NCBI GenBank assembly: GCA_945861865.1
Contig: CAMAWN010000043.1
Location: forward strand, 1-34,324
DNA from: Candidatus Kuenenia stuttgartensis
GTDB lineage: Bacteria; Planctomycetota; Planctomycetia; Planctomycetales; Planctomycetaceae
Length of the DNA: 34,324 nucleotides
Direction of reading: 5' to 3'
The position numbers and the translations under genes were made by a program. How positions within the stretch are numbered: the stretch's first letter is position 1; the number at the start of each line of letters is the position of its first letter. Below, one piece after another: positions 9,599 through 18,425 of this stretch. The notes under the pieces were generated by a model, which was not told the origin of the DNA, did no database searches, and saw only the letters and a list, made by a program, of their open reading frames with translations.

Positions 9599-10543
9599 AT
9601 GAAAAGTCTTCCCAGATTTACATCGGCCGTCATCGCGATGGCGCTCGTCGGTTTGTGGCAGAATTCGCCCGAAGTCTGGGGCCAACGAGCTCCCGGCTTC
9701 GAGCAAAAGCCGGCAAAGAATTTCCCCTTGAAGGCTCCGACTCCGCAAATGACGGAAGCTCCCGGCCCCGAGTCGCCAGAAGCCAAGGCGGCTCTCGATC
9801 AAGCTCGACAACGATTGCTGTCCTATCCGTCGATCCAAGCCAAGCTGGTGGAAACCGTGGCTTTGGCCAATCGCCGCTTCACGATCAACGGCAGCTACCT
9901 GCAAGGGGGCGGCGGTGACTTGAGATTGCGGTTGGAGTTTCAGGTGAAGCTCGGCGACACCGAAGGCTCGATCCTGGAAGTCTGCGACGGCCAGGTGTTG
10001 TGGACTCGGCATAAAGTTGGCAATGACGTTCGCATCTCGCGCCGCGACGTTCGGCAAATCCTGCAGGCCGCTGCCGACAATGGCCTGTCGGACAACTTGA
10101 TCACGGTCGAACTGGGCTTCGGCGGACTTCCTGGTCTGCTTGCGTCGATTGGCAGTTCCATCCAGTTCGACCAGTACAAAGAGGACACCGCCGACGGCCG
10201 CAAGCTGGTCGTGATCGAAGGGGGCTGGAAGCCCGACATGCTCAAGTTCTGGCAAGGGACGAAGCCCGATACACCGCTGCCAGATTATGTGCCGTCACGC
10301 ATTCGCATCTATCTCGACGGCGAATCGTTGTTCCCGCGTCGAATCTTGTACCTCGGTCGCAACGCGGAGAATCTGTTGCGTCCCAAGGTCAGCCTCGACT
10401 TTTCGGAAATTGAAACGAACACCGCGATCCCCGCTGCGAAGTTCAAGTTCGTGCCGCCCGAAGGGGTGTTCCCCGAAGATCAGACGTCGCAATTCTTGGA
10501 TCAAATCAAGCAACGCCGACAGACTCGCGGGAGTGACCAGTGA
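9599..10543 (+). CDS. Secreted LolA-like protein
   Basis: A 314-residue protein starting at ATG 9599 with GAGG a few bases upstream. It has a Sec signal peptide (about 1-29, ending EVWGQ). The mature part contains a half-barrel pattern: extended beta strands around 75-130 ([32 protein letters not shown]) and a C-terminal FKFVPPEGV signature at about 290. That signature is typical of the LolA/LolB-like outer-membrane lipoprotein-carrier fold. Planctomycetes encode many such proteins, so lipoprotein transport is possible but not proven. Its stop (10541-10543) lies four bases before the start of the VWA gene, so the two are almost surely co-transcribed. Confidence 0.7.
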   Translation: MKSLPRFTSAVIAMALVGLWQNSPEVWGQRAPGFEQKPAKNFPLKAPTPQMTEAPGPESPEAKAALDQARQRLLSYPSIQAKLVETVALANRRFTINGSYLQGGGGDLRLRLEFQVKLGDTEGSILEVCDGQVLWTRHKVGNDVRISRRDVRQILQAAADNGLSDNLITVELGFGGLPGLLASIGSSIQFDQYKEDTADGRKLVVIEGGWKPDMLKFWQGTKPDTPLPDYVPSRIRIYLDGESLFPRRILYLGRNAENLLRPKVSLDFSEIETNTAIPAAKFKFVPPEGVFPEDQTSQFLDQIKQRRQTRGSDQ

Positions 10544-10547
10544 TGCC

Positions 10548-11573
10548 ATGCCGCCCGTTCCCGAACTGAAAATTGGCTCTGGCATCGACGACGGCCGCGT
10601 TCGCCTGGAAGTCCTCGTGCCGAGTTGGCTGCTGTCGATCGTCTCGCACATCGTGTTGTTCTTTGCGATGGCGCTGATTCTGCGAGGCTGCTCGTCGTCC
10701 GGAACCGTTGGGCCGAACGTCGGCGAAGGCACGTTTCGTGAAATCGGACTGCATGTCCCGCGAGAGGCTGTTGAAAAACCTGTCGACCAAAATGCTGAAG
10801 CCAATCCCAACGAAGCGCTGACTCGCGACGATGGGACTCCGCAGTTGGAGAAGTCGATTGTCGGTGACGACAAATCGATCAACGACTTGCTCAGCGTTCC
10901 GACAAACTCAGCGTTGCCGGTGCTCGGCCCTGGCCTCGCCACATCACGGAGATCTCCGATCGATGCGAAGGAACTCATCAAGTCTTCCGGCCGACGTCCT
11001 TCCGGCGGTGAAGAAACTTCGGGACACGGCCAGACGACGTTCTTCGACATCGCCGCAAAGGGCAATCGCTTTGTCTACGTCCTCGACCGTTCCGGCAGCA
11101 TGTACGATCACGGTGCGATTCGAGTCGCGAAAGAGGAACTCGTCGTCAGCCTTGCGGCCCTTGAGCAGACACAGCAATTCCAACTCGTCTTTTACAACCA
11201 GGGCGTGCTGGAATTGACCGGCAACGGTGACCGGCCGGCGATGCAGTGGGCCACCGACATCAATCGCACGCTCGCTCGCCAGTTCATCTCCAGCGTGCAA
11301 CCGGACGGCGGCACGGATCACCTGCCGGCCTTGAAGAAGGCTCTGCGGTATCAGCCGGAGAATCTCTTCTTCCTGACGGACGCGGATCAGCCGATCCTGT
11401 CCGCTCGCGAATTGAACGAGATCAAAACGGCGAACAACGGCCGCACGGCAATTCACTGCGTCGAATTCGGCAAAGGCTCGGAACTGTCGTCGGACAACTT
11501 CTTGAAGAAACTCGCTCGCGACAACGGCGGGACGTACCGCTACCGCGACGTGACGAAGTTTGGACGTCGCTGA
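10548..11573 (+). CDS. Single-pass membrane VWA protein
   Basis: A 341-residue protein. The frame is open upstream into the LolA-like gene; ATG 10548 is taken as start because it follows that gene's stop by four bases. Residues 27-46 form one transmembrane helix (SWLLSIVSHIVLFFAMALIL). A charged, Pro-rich linker follows. A VWA module then begins near 170 with VLDRSGSM (Asp180, Ser182, Ser184 of the MIDAS site) and runs to the C-terminus, including a conserved Thr/Asp segment (PDGGTDHLPAL). The topology puts the VWA domain probably outside the cytoplasm (inference). VWA domains bind partners through a metal ion, and the likely partner or co-function is the LolA-like protein just upstream. Confidence 0.8.
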   Translation: MPPVPELKIGSGIDDGRVRLEVLVPSWLLSIVSHIVLFFAMALILRGCSSSGTVGPNVGEGTFREIGLHVPREAVEKPVDQNAEANPNEALTRDDGTPQLEKSIVGDDKSINDLLSVPTNSALPVLGPGLATSRRSPIDAKELIKSSGRRPSGGEETSGHGQTTFFDIAAKGNRFVYVLDRSGSMYDHGAIRVAKEELVVSLAALEQTQQFQLVFYNQGVLELTGNGDRPAMQWATDINRTLARQFISSVQPDGGTDHLPALKKALRYQPENLFFLTDADQPILSARELNEIKTANNGRTAIHCVEFGKGSELSSDNFLKKLARDNGGTYRYRDVTKFGRR

Positions 11574-11643
11574 TCGTAGCCCTGTCGCGGAGCGATACAG
11601 CGACATTGCTCTTCGCAAATCCTCTCGCCATGATCGCTGCACC

Positions 11644-12405
11644 ATGATTCTTGATCTGTTCAAATTGGATGGCCGAGTCGCTGTCGTGACCGGTGGCCGA
11701 CGTGGGTTGGGTCAGTCGATGGCTTGGGGACTGGCCGAAGCGGGAGCGGACATCGTCTGCATCTCGAAACACGGTCAAGCGGACGAAGCTCGGCGGTTGG
11801 TCGAATCGGCCGGACGGCGGTTCTTCGACATTCAATGCGACCTCTCCGAACCGGAGCAGCGACGTGGATTGATCGACAAGGCCATCGCACTCGCCGGGCA
11901 TGTCGACATCCTCGTTAACAACGCCGGCGATGGTGTCCGTCAGCGGCCCGAAATCTTTCCGGATGAGGCTTGGCGGCGACAGCTCGAACTGCACGTCACG
12001 GCGATGTTCGATCTCAGCCAGCAAGTGTTTCCGCACATGCTTCGCAAAGGCCGAGGCAAGATCATCAACATCGGCAGCATCATGTCGTTCGAGGCGGGGC
12101 TCAACATTCCCGCGTACGCGGCCGCGAAGCATGCGATCGCCGGCCTGACGAAATCGTTGGCGGTCTCCTGGTCGGCTCAAGGGATCAATGTGAATTGCAT
12201 CGCACCGGGTTATTTTGAAACCGACATGGCCAGTCCGCTGCGAACCGATCCGGTGCGAGCACCTCAAATTCTCGATCGCATCCCGTGCGGACGCTGGGGC
12301 CGCCCCGACGAACTGGCCGGCTTGGCGGTTTATCTCGCGTCCGACGCCAGCAACTACATGCACGGCAGCGTGGTCGTCATCGACGGCGGCTGGCTGGCGA
12401 GGTGA
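11644..12405 (+). CDS. Short-chain dehydrogenase, KduD/gluconate-dehydrogenase-like
   Basis: A 253-residue classical SDR. The cofactor motif TGGRRGLG is at 16-23, NNAG follows in the usual place, and the catalytic Ser145, Tyr158 and Lys162 (YAAAK) keep the normal 13- and 4-residue spacing. The N-terminus (MILDLFKLDGRVAVVTGG) and the C-terminus ending DGGWLAR resemble 2-dehydro-3-deoxy-gluconate 5-dehydrogenase (KduD), an NAD-dependent enzyme of pectin/uronate breakdown. The APGYFETDM segment is also like gluconate 5-dehydrogenases, so the substrate is a sugar acid at best guess. ATG 11644 is chosen over an upstream in-frame start because it gives the normal SDR N-terminus. The gene lies 70 bases after the VWA gene. 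Its end faces xseB with seven bases between the stops. Confidence 0.85.
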   Translation: MILDLFKLDGRVAVVTGGRRGLGQSMAWGLAEAGADIVCISKHGQADEARRLVESAGRRFFDIQCDLSEPEQRRGLIDKAIALAGHVDILVNNAGDGVRQRPEIFPDEAWRRQLELHVTAMFDLSQQVFPHMLRKGRGKIINIGSIMSFEAGLNIPAYAAAKHAIAGLTKSLAVSWSAQGINVNCIAPGYFETDMASPLRTDPVRAPQILDRIPCGRWGRPDELAGLAVYLASDASNYMHGSVVVIDGGWLAR

Positions 12406-12412
12406 CGTCGAG

Positions 12413-12775
12413 TCAAAACAAAAAACCGGTGTCGGATTCGTCTTCGACCTTCTCCGGCTCAGGCGTCGTCTCCGGTTTCACCTTGCGCGATCGACGTCGC
12501 CCGGCGGTCGGTGCTTCTGAGTCGGCGGTGGCGGTGGCATCGAACGGTTCCGTGACCGATGTTCCATCGGATCGCGTGCCGACCAGCAGTTCAATCCGCT
12601 GCTCGGCTTGTTCGAGCGTCGCGTAGCAGGTCTTGAGCAATGCAACGCCGCGCTCGAAGCGAGCCAGCGATTCTTTGAGACCGACGCTGCCATTTTCAAG
12701 GTCGGCGACGATCCGCTGCAACTCGACGAGCGCGGCTTCAAAGGTCGGCTGTTCGGCAATGGGAGCTGCAGTCAT
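12413..12775 (-). CDS. xseB: Exodeoxyribonuclease VII small subunit
   Basis: A 120-residue protein whose first ~65 residues are the XseB helical hairpin (TFEAALVELQRIVADLENG, then LARFERGVALLKTCYATLEQAE). Several copies of XseB bind the large subunit to form ExoVII, a processive single-strand DNA exonuclease used in mismatch repair and in tolerance of DNA damage. The C-terminal ~50 residues are a low-complexity Thr/Glu/Pro tail not present in E. coli XseB, which is about 80 residues, and are probably disordered. The start lies nine bases after the xseA stop, so the pair is co-transcribed. Confidence 0.92.
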   Translation of the reverse strand: MTAAPIAEQPTFEAALVELQRIVADLENGSVGLKESLARFERGVALLKTCYATLEQAEQRIELLVGTRSDGTSVTEPFDATATADSEAPTAGRRRSRKVKPETTPEPEKVEDESDTGFLF

Positions 12776-12784
12776 CGGTATCGC

Positions 12785-13987
12785 TCAGCGTTGGTCAGTG
12801 GACTCGATGCGGCTGGTGAGTTGGCCGGCGGCAAGGATTGTCGTGATTCGGTCGCCGATTGCCAGTTGCTCCGACGCAGTCACGAGATCGCCGGTCTCGG
12901 CGCGGCGCGTGATCGAATAACCTCGGCCGAGCACCTTCAGGGGGCTGAGTGCATCGAGCGTCGCGGCGGAGAGTTCGAGCTGTTGTTTGGATGCGACCGC
13001 TCGCTGCCAAATTGCTCGACGCAATCGGCCGTCGAGTTCATCGAGCCGTGTCAATTCGTCATGCACTCGCTGAAACGGCCGAGCGAAGACTCGCCGCGAG
13101 CGGAGTCCCTCCAGTTGGAGCCGAGCATTGCCGGCTCGGTTTTGCAAACCGCTCGCCAATCGCCGTTGCAGGTTGTCGAGCGCACGAGTCACCTCCGACT
13201 GATCGGGCACGACTCGCTCACCCGCCTCACTGGGAGTGAGCGCACGGACGTCAGCGACGAGGTCGGCGATTGTGACGTCAATCTCGTGGCCGACCGCGCT
13301 GATGACCGGCAGTCGGCACGCGGCAATCGCGCGAGCGACGACTTCTTCGTTGAACGCCCACAGGTCTTCGAGACTGCCGCCACCTCGGCCGCAGATCACG
13401 ACATCGACATCCGGTAGGCGATGCACGTTTCGCAGCGCGGTCGCAATCTCTTGCGCGGCTCCTTCGCCTTGAACTTTAACCGGCACGATGACGATGTCGG
13501 CTGTCTGCCAACGGCGTGTAATGACTTGAATCATGTCGCGGACGGCTGCTCCGGACGGACTGGTCACGAGCGCGATCCGTTTTGGAAATCGCGGAATCGG
13601 ACGCTTGCGAGCCGGGTTGAACAGTCCTTCGGCTTCCAGCTTCGCGTGCATTTTCCGAAACGCGAGTTCCAGCGCGCCGACTCCCTGCGGGATGAGTTGC
13701 CGCACGATGACCTGATACGAGCCGCGCGGCTTGTAGACCTCGACTCCGCCATTGACGACGACCTGCAAGCCGTCGTGCATGTCGAAACGAAATCGAGCCG
13801 CCGTGTTCCGCCAGACGACGGCTGCGATCTGTGCTCCCTCGTCTTTCAACGTGAAATAGACGTGCCCGGAATTGGCCTTCAGGCAGTTGGAGACTTCACC
13901 GCGTATCCAGACCTCCGGCAAGTTGCCTTCGATCAGGTCTTTGATCTCGCCGGTCAATTCGGAAACGGTTTGAACTTGCGGTGGCAT
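12785..13987 (-). CDS. xseA: Exodeoxyribonuclease VII large subunit
   Basis: A 400-residue protein, slightly shorter than E. coli XseA (about 456). An N-terminal OB-fold for single-stranded DNA is visible (residues 5-100: VSELTGEIKDLIEGNLPEVW, GEVSN, SGHVYFTLKD). The catalytic region carries the conserved GRGGGSLEDLWAFNEE and SAVGHEIDVTIADLVAD segments, followed by a helical coiled-coil region that binds XseB. The product is the nuclease subunit of ExoVII and acts in the cytoplasm. It follows the VWA membrane-protein gene by 34 bases on the same strand and precedes xseB by nine bases, so one operon is likely. Confidence 0.95.
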   Translation of the reverse strand: MPPQVQTVSELTGEIKDLIEGNLPEVWIRGEVSNCLKANSGHVYFTLKDEGAQIAAVVWRNTAARFRFDMHDGLQVVVNGGVEVYKPRGSYQVIVRQLIPQGVGALELAFRKMHAKLEAEGLFNPARKRPIPRFPKRIALVTSPSGAAVRDMIQVITRRWQTADIVIVPVKVQGEGAAQEIATALRNVHRLPDVDVVICGRGGGSLEDLWAFNEEVVARAIAACRLPVISAVGHEIDVTIADLVADVRALTPSEAGERVVPDQSEVTRALDNLQRRLASGLQNRAGNARLQLEGLRSRRVFARPFQRVHDELTRLDELDGRLRRAIWQRAVASKQQLELSAATLDALSPLKVLGRGYSITRRAETGDLVTASEQLAIGDRITTILAAGQLTSRIESTDQR

Positions 13988-14021
13988 GAATCAGTCTCGT
14001 GAATGTCTCAATCCTGCCGCC

Positions 14022-16580
14022 TCATGGCAGCCCGTTCCACTTCCGCAGAATCCACTCGGCCGTCAGCAGTCCGCACAGCACGGTCAGCAGCAGCCAGTGG
14101 TCCCAGAGGGTGTACTCGTGCGCTTCGCTGATGGCGAGGTCTTCGGGTTGAATGAGTTTCGGCAACTCGAGGAGTTGATGTGGCAGCAGAAACTTGCCAC
14201 GAGAAACTTGGGCCATCTGCTCCAACAGCGTTCGCGAGGCGGTGACGTCGGCCAGTTCTTTCGTGAGCGGTCCGCGCACGAGAAATTCGGCGGCGATTTC
14301 TTTGTCGGCGGGACCGCCAAGCGGTGGGCCGTCGATCTTGAGGACCGCGCGGTACTCGCCAGTGGTCGGCGCGAGCCAGCGGCCTTGATGCACCGACGGG
14401 CGAGCTTGATCGGGCGTGAGATCAACCGTCGCGAGCGGCTGATCGGGCTTGGCATCGTGTCGCGGAAAAATGGCGACTTTGGCTTTCACGTCCGGACGAC
14501 GCGCCAGCAGCGGCGGAGTCCAGCGTGCTCGGAAGACGACGTCTTGGCCGGCTTGCACGTCGGTCGATTCGAGGCCGAACTTCACGAACTCGTTGCCGGC
14601 CGACGCCTTGTTCTGCGCGGCCGTGCGAGCCATTTGCCCCCAGAAGCGGTGATGGTGCTGATCGCCGACTCGGTGCCGCCAGCGCCAAGTGCTGTCGAAC
14701 CCCAGCCAGAAGACTTGGCCGAGTCCGTAATACTGCTCGACAATCAGCGCTCGCGAACGTTCCATCTCCGGCGGCAGCGGCTGCCCGTCGTCCGCAGTTG
14801 CGAGCACCGTCGCTCCGGGTTTGAGATCGCCGATCAACGCCCACGGATGACCGGGGAGCGATTTCCACGTCGAACGATTCGCCTCGGCATCACCACCGAG
14901 TTGCAAGCTCCCTTCGCGTTCGCCATCGGGAGTCAGTCGCAGATGAAAGCCTCGCAAGTGCGGCGGCGTTTCGGGTGGTTCCAGCGAATTGGCCGCGCGA
15001 AGCTTTGTCACCGGCAGCAACTGGTCGAGCGTCGGCGAACGGTACTGCATTGGCATGTGCCGCTTGCCTGCGGTGAAGACGACGGTGCCGCCGATGTCCG
15101 ACACGAATTTCTCCAACTGTGCGAGCAACGGCTCCGACAAATCCAGCGGCGCGACGTCGCCGATCACGATGAGGTCGAACTCGGCCAGCGGCGATGTCTC
15201 GATGGGCGTCCCCGGACCTGGCCAATTGAGCTGACGCGGGAAGAACGTCTCCGGCAGCACGCCCAGGTGCGGCTGCTGGAACAAGACTCGTTCGAGTCGA
15301 ATCCGTTCGTCGCGTGCGAACGCGGCTTCGAGGAAGCGGAACTCCCAACGGGCTTCACCTTCGACCAGCAACACTTTCGCTTTGTCGTCCACGACCAACA
15401 GCGAGAAGTCGCGCGAGTTGTTGTCGTCGCGTGTCTCGCCGGGGAGCACATCGGTGCTGACGGTGAATCGCTGCCGGCCGATTTTCGTCGCGTCGAGCAA
15501 GTACTCGGCCACGACGACCGGCGGCAGGCCGGAGTCGGACTTCGGTACGACGAGCGTTCGGGTTTGCGTTTCGCCGTCCTTCTGTTCGAGGACGACGTTG
15601 AGCGTCTCGCCCTCGAAGCCCGCTGCTTGCAGCGTGACTCGCGCGATCGGTTTGTCATTGAGGTACGCGACCGGTGGAACGTCGAGCGAGTCCAGCACGA
15701 TGTCCTTCGGCCGTCGCTCGGAGCCGATCAAGACCGGATAGACCGCGACGTTCAAGTCCCGCCAACGCCGCGCGACCGAGACTGGATCGCTGCCCGAAGT
15801 CTCGCGACCGTCCGAGAGCACGACGAAGGCTTTGATCGGCGATTGCTCGGCTGATGAGGTTTCAAGAGCTGAGACCAAATTGGTCATCGATTTGGACAGC
15901 GCATCCGGCGGCTTCTGCACCGCATCGGCGAGCGTTTCCAATTCGCTCGGCACCGACTTGCCGCCGAAGACTCGCAGCTCGACATTGAATGATTTCTGCA
16001 ACTCAGCGAGCCATCCGACGGGCTTGTCTTTGTCGCCGATGAGCTTTTGAGCGATCTCGGCGCGCGGCAGTTTGTCGAGCTTCTGAAACGTCTCGTTGAC
16101 GAGTTCTTTGCGGGTCTTTGCCAGCGTCGCTCGCTGTTCGGCGTTCGCGCCTTCGTCGTCATCCACCCATTTCGGTTCGCGCTCGGCCTCGAAATCGGCG
16201 AGCACTCGCAGCCAGCGGTCGCGATTCTGATCGTTGCCGATCATGCCGAGACCGATCGCAGTTCGCAGCTTCTCGGCTTTGGTCGCGATCCGATCCAACG
16301 TGGTCATGCTCTCGGAGAGGTCGAGAGCGACGACGATGCGGCCCGTTCGCTCGCGGTCGATGTTCCAGGTCAGCACCGGCTGCAACAGTGCGAGCCAAAT
16401 GACCGCGATCACGGCCAGTCGTAAAATCAACAGACCGTAGCCGACATGAGCGGGAACAAGCTTTCGCTCGTACTTCGACAGCAAGATGACGAGCGCCGCC
16501 GCAACCACAACCAAAACCAACACAGCGAGACTGGTCCAGGAGGCATCCAGAGCTTGGAAGACCAGTCGTCGTTGCAGCAT
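14022..16580 (-). CDS. Large VWA membrane protein (BatA-like)
   Basis: An 852-residue protein with two N-terminal transmembrane helices (about 17-35 and 48-68), a VWA module beginning IVVALDLSESM with the DxSxS MIDAS motif at 87-91, a long beta-rich middle with a Rossmann-like amidotransferase-type segment (about 420-540), and a C-terminal helix (WLLLTVLCGLLTAEWIL) before a short basic tail. The architecture parallels the protein at the start of the window, which has a second VWA module. Function unknown in this family. The ATG at 16580 has no visible ribosome-binding site: the preceding bases on the minus strand are a T-run from the hairpin at 16586-16645. The start is therefore uncertain, although the two helices follow naturally from it. 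xseA follows 34 bases downstream. Confidence 0.85.
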   Translation of the reverse strand: MLQRRLVFQALDASWTSLAVLVLVVVAAALVILLSKYERKLVPAHVGYGLLILRLAVIAVIWLALLQPVLTWNIDRERTGRIVVALDLSESMTTLDRIATKAEKLRTAIGLGMIGNDQNRDRWLRVLADFEAEREPKWVDDDEGANAEQRATLAKTRKELVNETFQKLDKLPRAEIAQKLIGDKDKPVGWLAELQKSFNVELRVFGGKSVPSELETLADAVQKPPDALSKSMTNLVSALETSSAEQSPIKAFVVLSDGRETSGSDPVSVARRWRDLNVAVYPVLIGSERRPKDIVLDSLDVPPVAYLNDKPIARVTLQAAGFEGETLNVVLEQKDGETQTRTLVVPKSDSGLPPVVVAEYLLDATKIGRQRFTVSTDVLPGETRDDNNSRDFSLLVVDDKAKVLLVEGEARWEFRFLEAAFARDERIRLERVLFQQPHLGVLPETFFPRQLNWPGPGTPIETSPLAEFDLIVIGDVAPLDLSEPLLAQLEKFVSDIGGTVVFTAGKRHMPMQYRSPTLDQLLPVTKLRAANSLEPPETPPHLRGFHLRLTPDGEREGSLQLGGDAEANRSTWKSLPGHPWALIGDLKPGATVLATADDGQPLPPEMERSRALIVEQYYGLGQVFWLGFDSTWRWRHRVGDQHHHRFWGQMARTAAQNKASAGNEFVKFGLESTDVQAGQDVVFRARWTPPLLARRPDVKAKVAIFPRHDAKPDQPLATVDLTPDQARPSVHQGRWLAPTTGEYRAVLKIDGPPLGGPADKEIAAEFLVRGPLTKELADVTASRTLLEQMAQVSRGKFLLPHQLLELPKLIQPEDLAISEAHEYTLWDHWLLLTVLCGLLTAEWILRKWNGLP

Positions 16581-16585
16581 GGCTT

Positions 16586-16645
16586 AAAAAACTTCGTGCC
16601 TTTGTGTCTTCGTGGTTTTGAGTTTTTAACCACAAAGGCACGAAG
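16586..16645 (-). repeat. Long inverted repeat resembling a terminator, just before a start codon
   Basis: CTTCGTGCCTTTGTG (16592-16606) and CACAAAGGCACGAAG (16631-16645) are a perfect 15-bp inverted repeat with a 24-base spacer. The left arm also holds a partial extra copy (TCTTCGTG, 16607-16614), so the arms look like a short unit copied more than once. On the minus strand the hairpin is followed by TTTTTT (16586-16591), as in an intrinsic terminator for the upstream oxidoreductase gene. The T-run ends only five bases before the ATG of the next gene. Confidence 0.8.
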
Positions 16646-16682
16646 GAGACGAGTGATTCGGCAGTCGCTCACTGGCAAACTT

Positions 16683-18053
16683 TTAGTACTCGCGACGAGC
16701 GTTGATGCCCGGATTCGGGACCGGGTACTTGCCGTTGGCGTCGGCCATTAGTGGCGAGGGGCCGTCGAGCGTCAACTTGTCGGCGTTCGGGGCGAACTCG
16801 TGCTCGCAGTTGAGCATGTCCTCGTAGGTCACGACCTGGCCGGTGTGACAAGCCATGCGGCCCATCGCGGTGACAAGGCTCGATTTCGCTCCGCGCTCCC
16901 CTTCGTTGTACGGCTTGTCGGTGCGGATCGCCGTCATCAGGTCCTCCCATTCGAGTTGATACGGGTCGGCCTCGGGCTTGGCACATTCCCAAATCAAATC
17001 TTCCTTGACCATGCGATGGCTCTTGTACATGCGGGCCTTCGACGGATGGTGTCCAGCCTGCGAGACAACTGCCGAACCTTTCGTGCCATGCACGAAGGTC
17101 GCGAACTCTTGATGGCAACCGGGCATCGTGCGGCCGGCCATGAACATCTTCGTGCCGTCGGCGAACGTGTACTCGATGTTGTAGGTGTCGAAGTTCTGAT
17201 CGATTTGATCGCCTCGATAGTGGCGACCGCCGTGTCCTTTGGCCTCGACCGGGAACGCGTCCTTCATCCAGCAGCATTCGTCGATGTTGTGAATCAAGAA
17301 GTCGCTGAAGCCGCCGCCGCTCAGCCACAAGAAGCCGTGGAAGTTTTTGATCTGATAGGCCAGCTCGCTGATCCCTTCAGGTTTCGGACCGACCGACGCC
17401 GAACCGGTTGGTCCGGCGATGCGATAGGCTCGGAGCAGCGTCAGGTCGCCGATCTCGCCGTCCTTGATTCGTTGAGCCAACTCACCGCGCGACTTGCAGT
17501 GGCGGCACATCAGGCCGACGCCGACCTTGAGATTCTTTTTCACCGATTCGGCGGAGAGTTCCAGCATCTTGCGGCTGGTCGGTCCGTCGACGGTCGTCGG
17601 CTTCTCCATGAAGACGTTCAGACCCTTCGAGATCGCGTAGCCGAAATGCACCCAACGGAATACGACCGGCGTCGTGAGGATCACCACGTCGCCCGGCTTG
17701 AGCAGGTCCATCGCCTTCTTGTAGCCGTCGAAGCCGATGAACTTGTGGTCTTCGGGGACGTCGACTTGATCGGGAAATCTCGTCTTGGTGTTCTGGTAAG
17801 CGGTGTTGAGCTTCTCCGGGAAAACGTCCACCAGCGCAATCAGCTTCGTCGGGCCTTGCTTGGTCGCGAGGGCATTCGCGATCGCTCCGCCGCCGCGGCC
17901 ACCGCAGCCGATCAGCACGATCTGAATCGTGTTGCTTTCGGCGGCGTGAGCCCCCGGCAATGCCGAAGCCGCCAAGACCGATGCGGCAGCCAATTGGCCG
18001 GACGTTTTCAACAGCTCACGACGTGACACAAGGGTGGACGAAGTTTCGCTCAT
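16683..18053 (-). CDS. Tat-exported Gfo/Idh/MocA-family oxidoreductase
   Basis: A 456-residue protein. ATG 18053 is chosen over the longer frame because AGGAG lies 7 bases upstream and it starts a twin-arginine leader (SRRELLKTSG at 10-19, Ala-rich core, AHA cleavage site near 35-37). An N-terminal Rossmann fold has IGCGGRG at 48-54. The EKP motif of the family is at 150-152 (FMEKP), and the C-terminal alpha/beta domain follows. The family uses bound NAD(P) to oxidise or reduce sugars or related polyols. Export through Tat would fit a protein folded around its cofactor in the cytoplasm. The substrate cannot be read from the sequence. It is separated by 102 bases, holding the inverted repeat, from the downstream VWA gene. 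Confidence 0.9.
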   Translation of the reverse strand: MSETSSTLVSRRELLKTSGQLAAASVLAASALPGAHAAESNTIQIVLIGCGGRGGGAIANALATKQGPTKLIALVDVFPEKLNTAYQNTKTRFPDQVDVPEDHKFIGFDGYKKAMDLLKPGDVVILTTPVVFRWVHFGYAISKGLNVFMEKPTTVDGPTSRKMLELSAESVKKNLKVGVGLMCRHCKSRGELAQRIKDGEIGDLTLLRAYRIAGPTGSASVGPKPEGISELAYQIKNFHGFLWLSGGGFSDFLIHNIDECCWMKDAFPVEAKGHGGRHYRGDQIDQNFDTYNIEYTFADGTKMFMAGRTMPGCHQEFATFVHGTKGSAVVSQAGHHPSKARMYKSHRMVKEDLIWECAKPEADPYQLEWEDLMTAIRTDKPYNEGERGAKSSLVTAMGRMACHTGQVVTYEDMLNCEHEFAPNADKLTLDGPSPLMADANGKYPVPNPGINARREY

Positions 18054-18425
18054 GACGAGTCTCCTGGTGGGATTGAGATTCCGATTCGCGTTCGGCATCG
18101 CGGATGGTGATGAATCAGCAGCGGCACGTTAGCCAAACGCCGGGACGATTGCAAAAGTCGGACAGGTCAGGAATTGGGGCGGCTCGACATCCGTTTGTGT
18201 TGGCGCAATCGCGATCTCCGAAGACAACCGTGAGCGTGCCACAGCCAAGTCGGCGACACGCGCCGATCCGTCAAACTCTTCCCAATCGTTCAAGTTGCTC
18301 GTGCCGGTCGCCGATACGAAGGAGGACGCATTGCGCGGGGCGTCCCGCATGATTTTGCGCCAAGGACATCGGTTCGAGCGACGCGACTTTCTGGGGCAGA
18401 GGCCGATCGCCAAGGAGCATTGGGC
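18054..18425. other. Intergenic region between divergent genes
   Basis: About 370 bases separate the start codons of the oxidoreductase (-) and the YTV-repeat gene (+). Apart from the ribosome-binding sites at both ends I see no convincing -10/-35 pair, no repeat and no RNA gene. Short open frames are present but lack coding character. Promoters for both genes should lie here. Confidence 0.5.

Noticed and set aside
9359..10255. Extension of the 8228-9358 gene to a 675-residue product
   Set aside because: It would run antisense through the LolA-like gene. ATG 9358 has its own ribosome-binding site and starts a signal peptide.
13986..15854. Open frame of 622 codons opposite the large VWA gene
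   Set aside because: The sense strand has clear helices and a MIDAS motif; the antisense product is Arg-rich with no recognisable feature.
18330..18425. Small gene starting at TTG 18330 after GGAGG
   Set aside because: The product reads out of frame into the YTV gene, has no signal or motif, and the composition is not gene-like.
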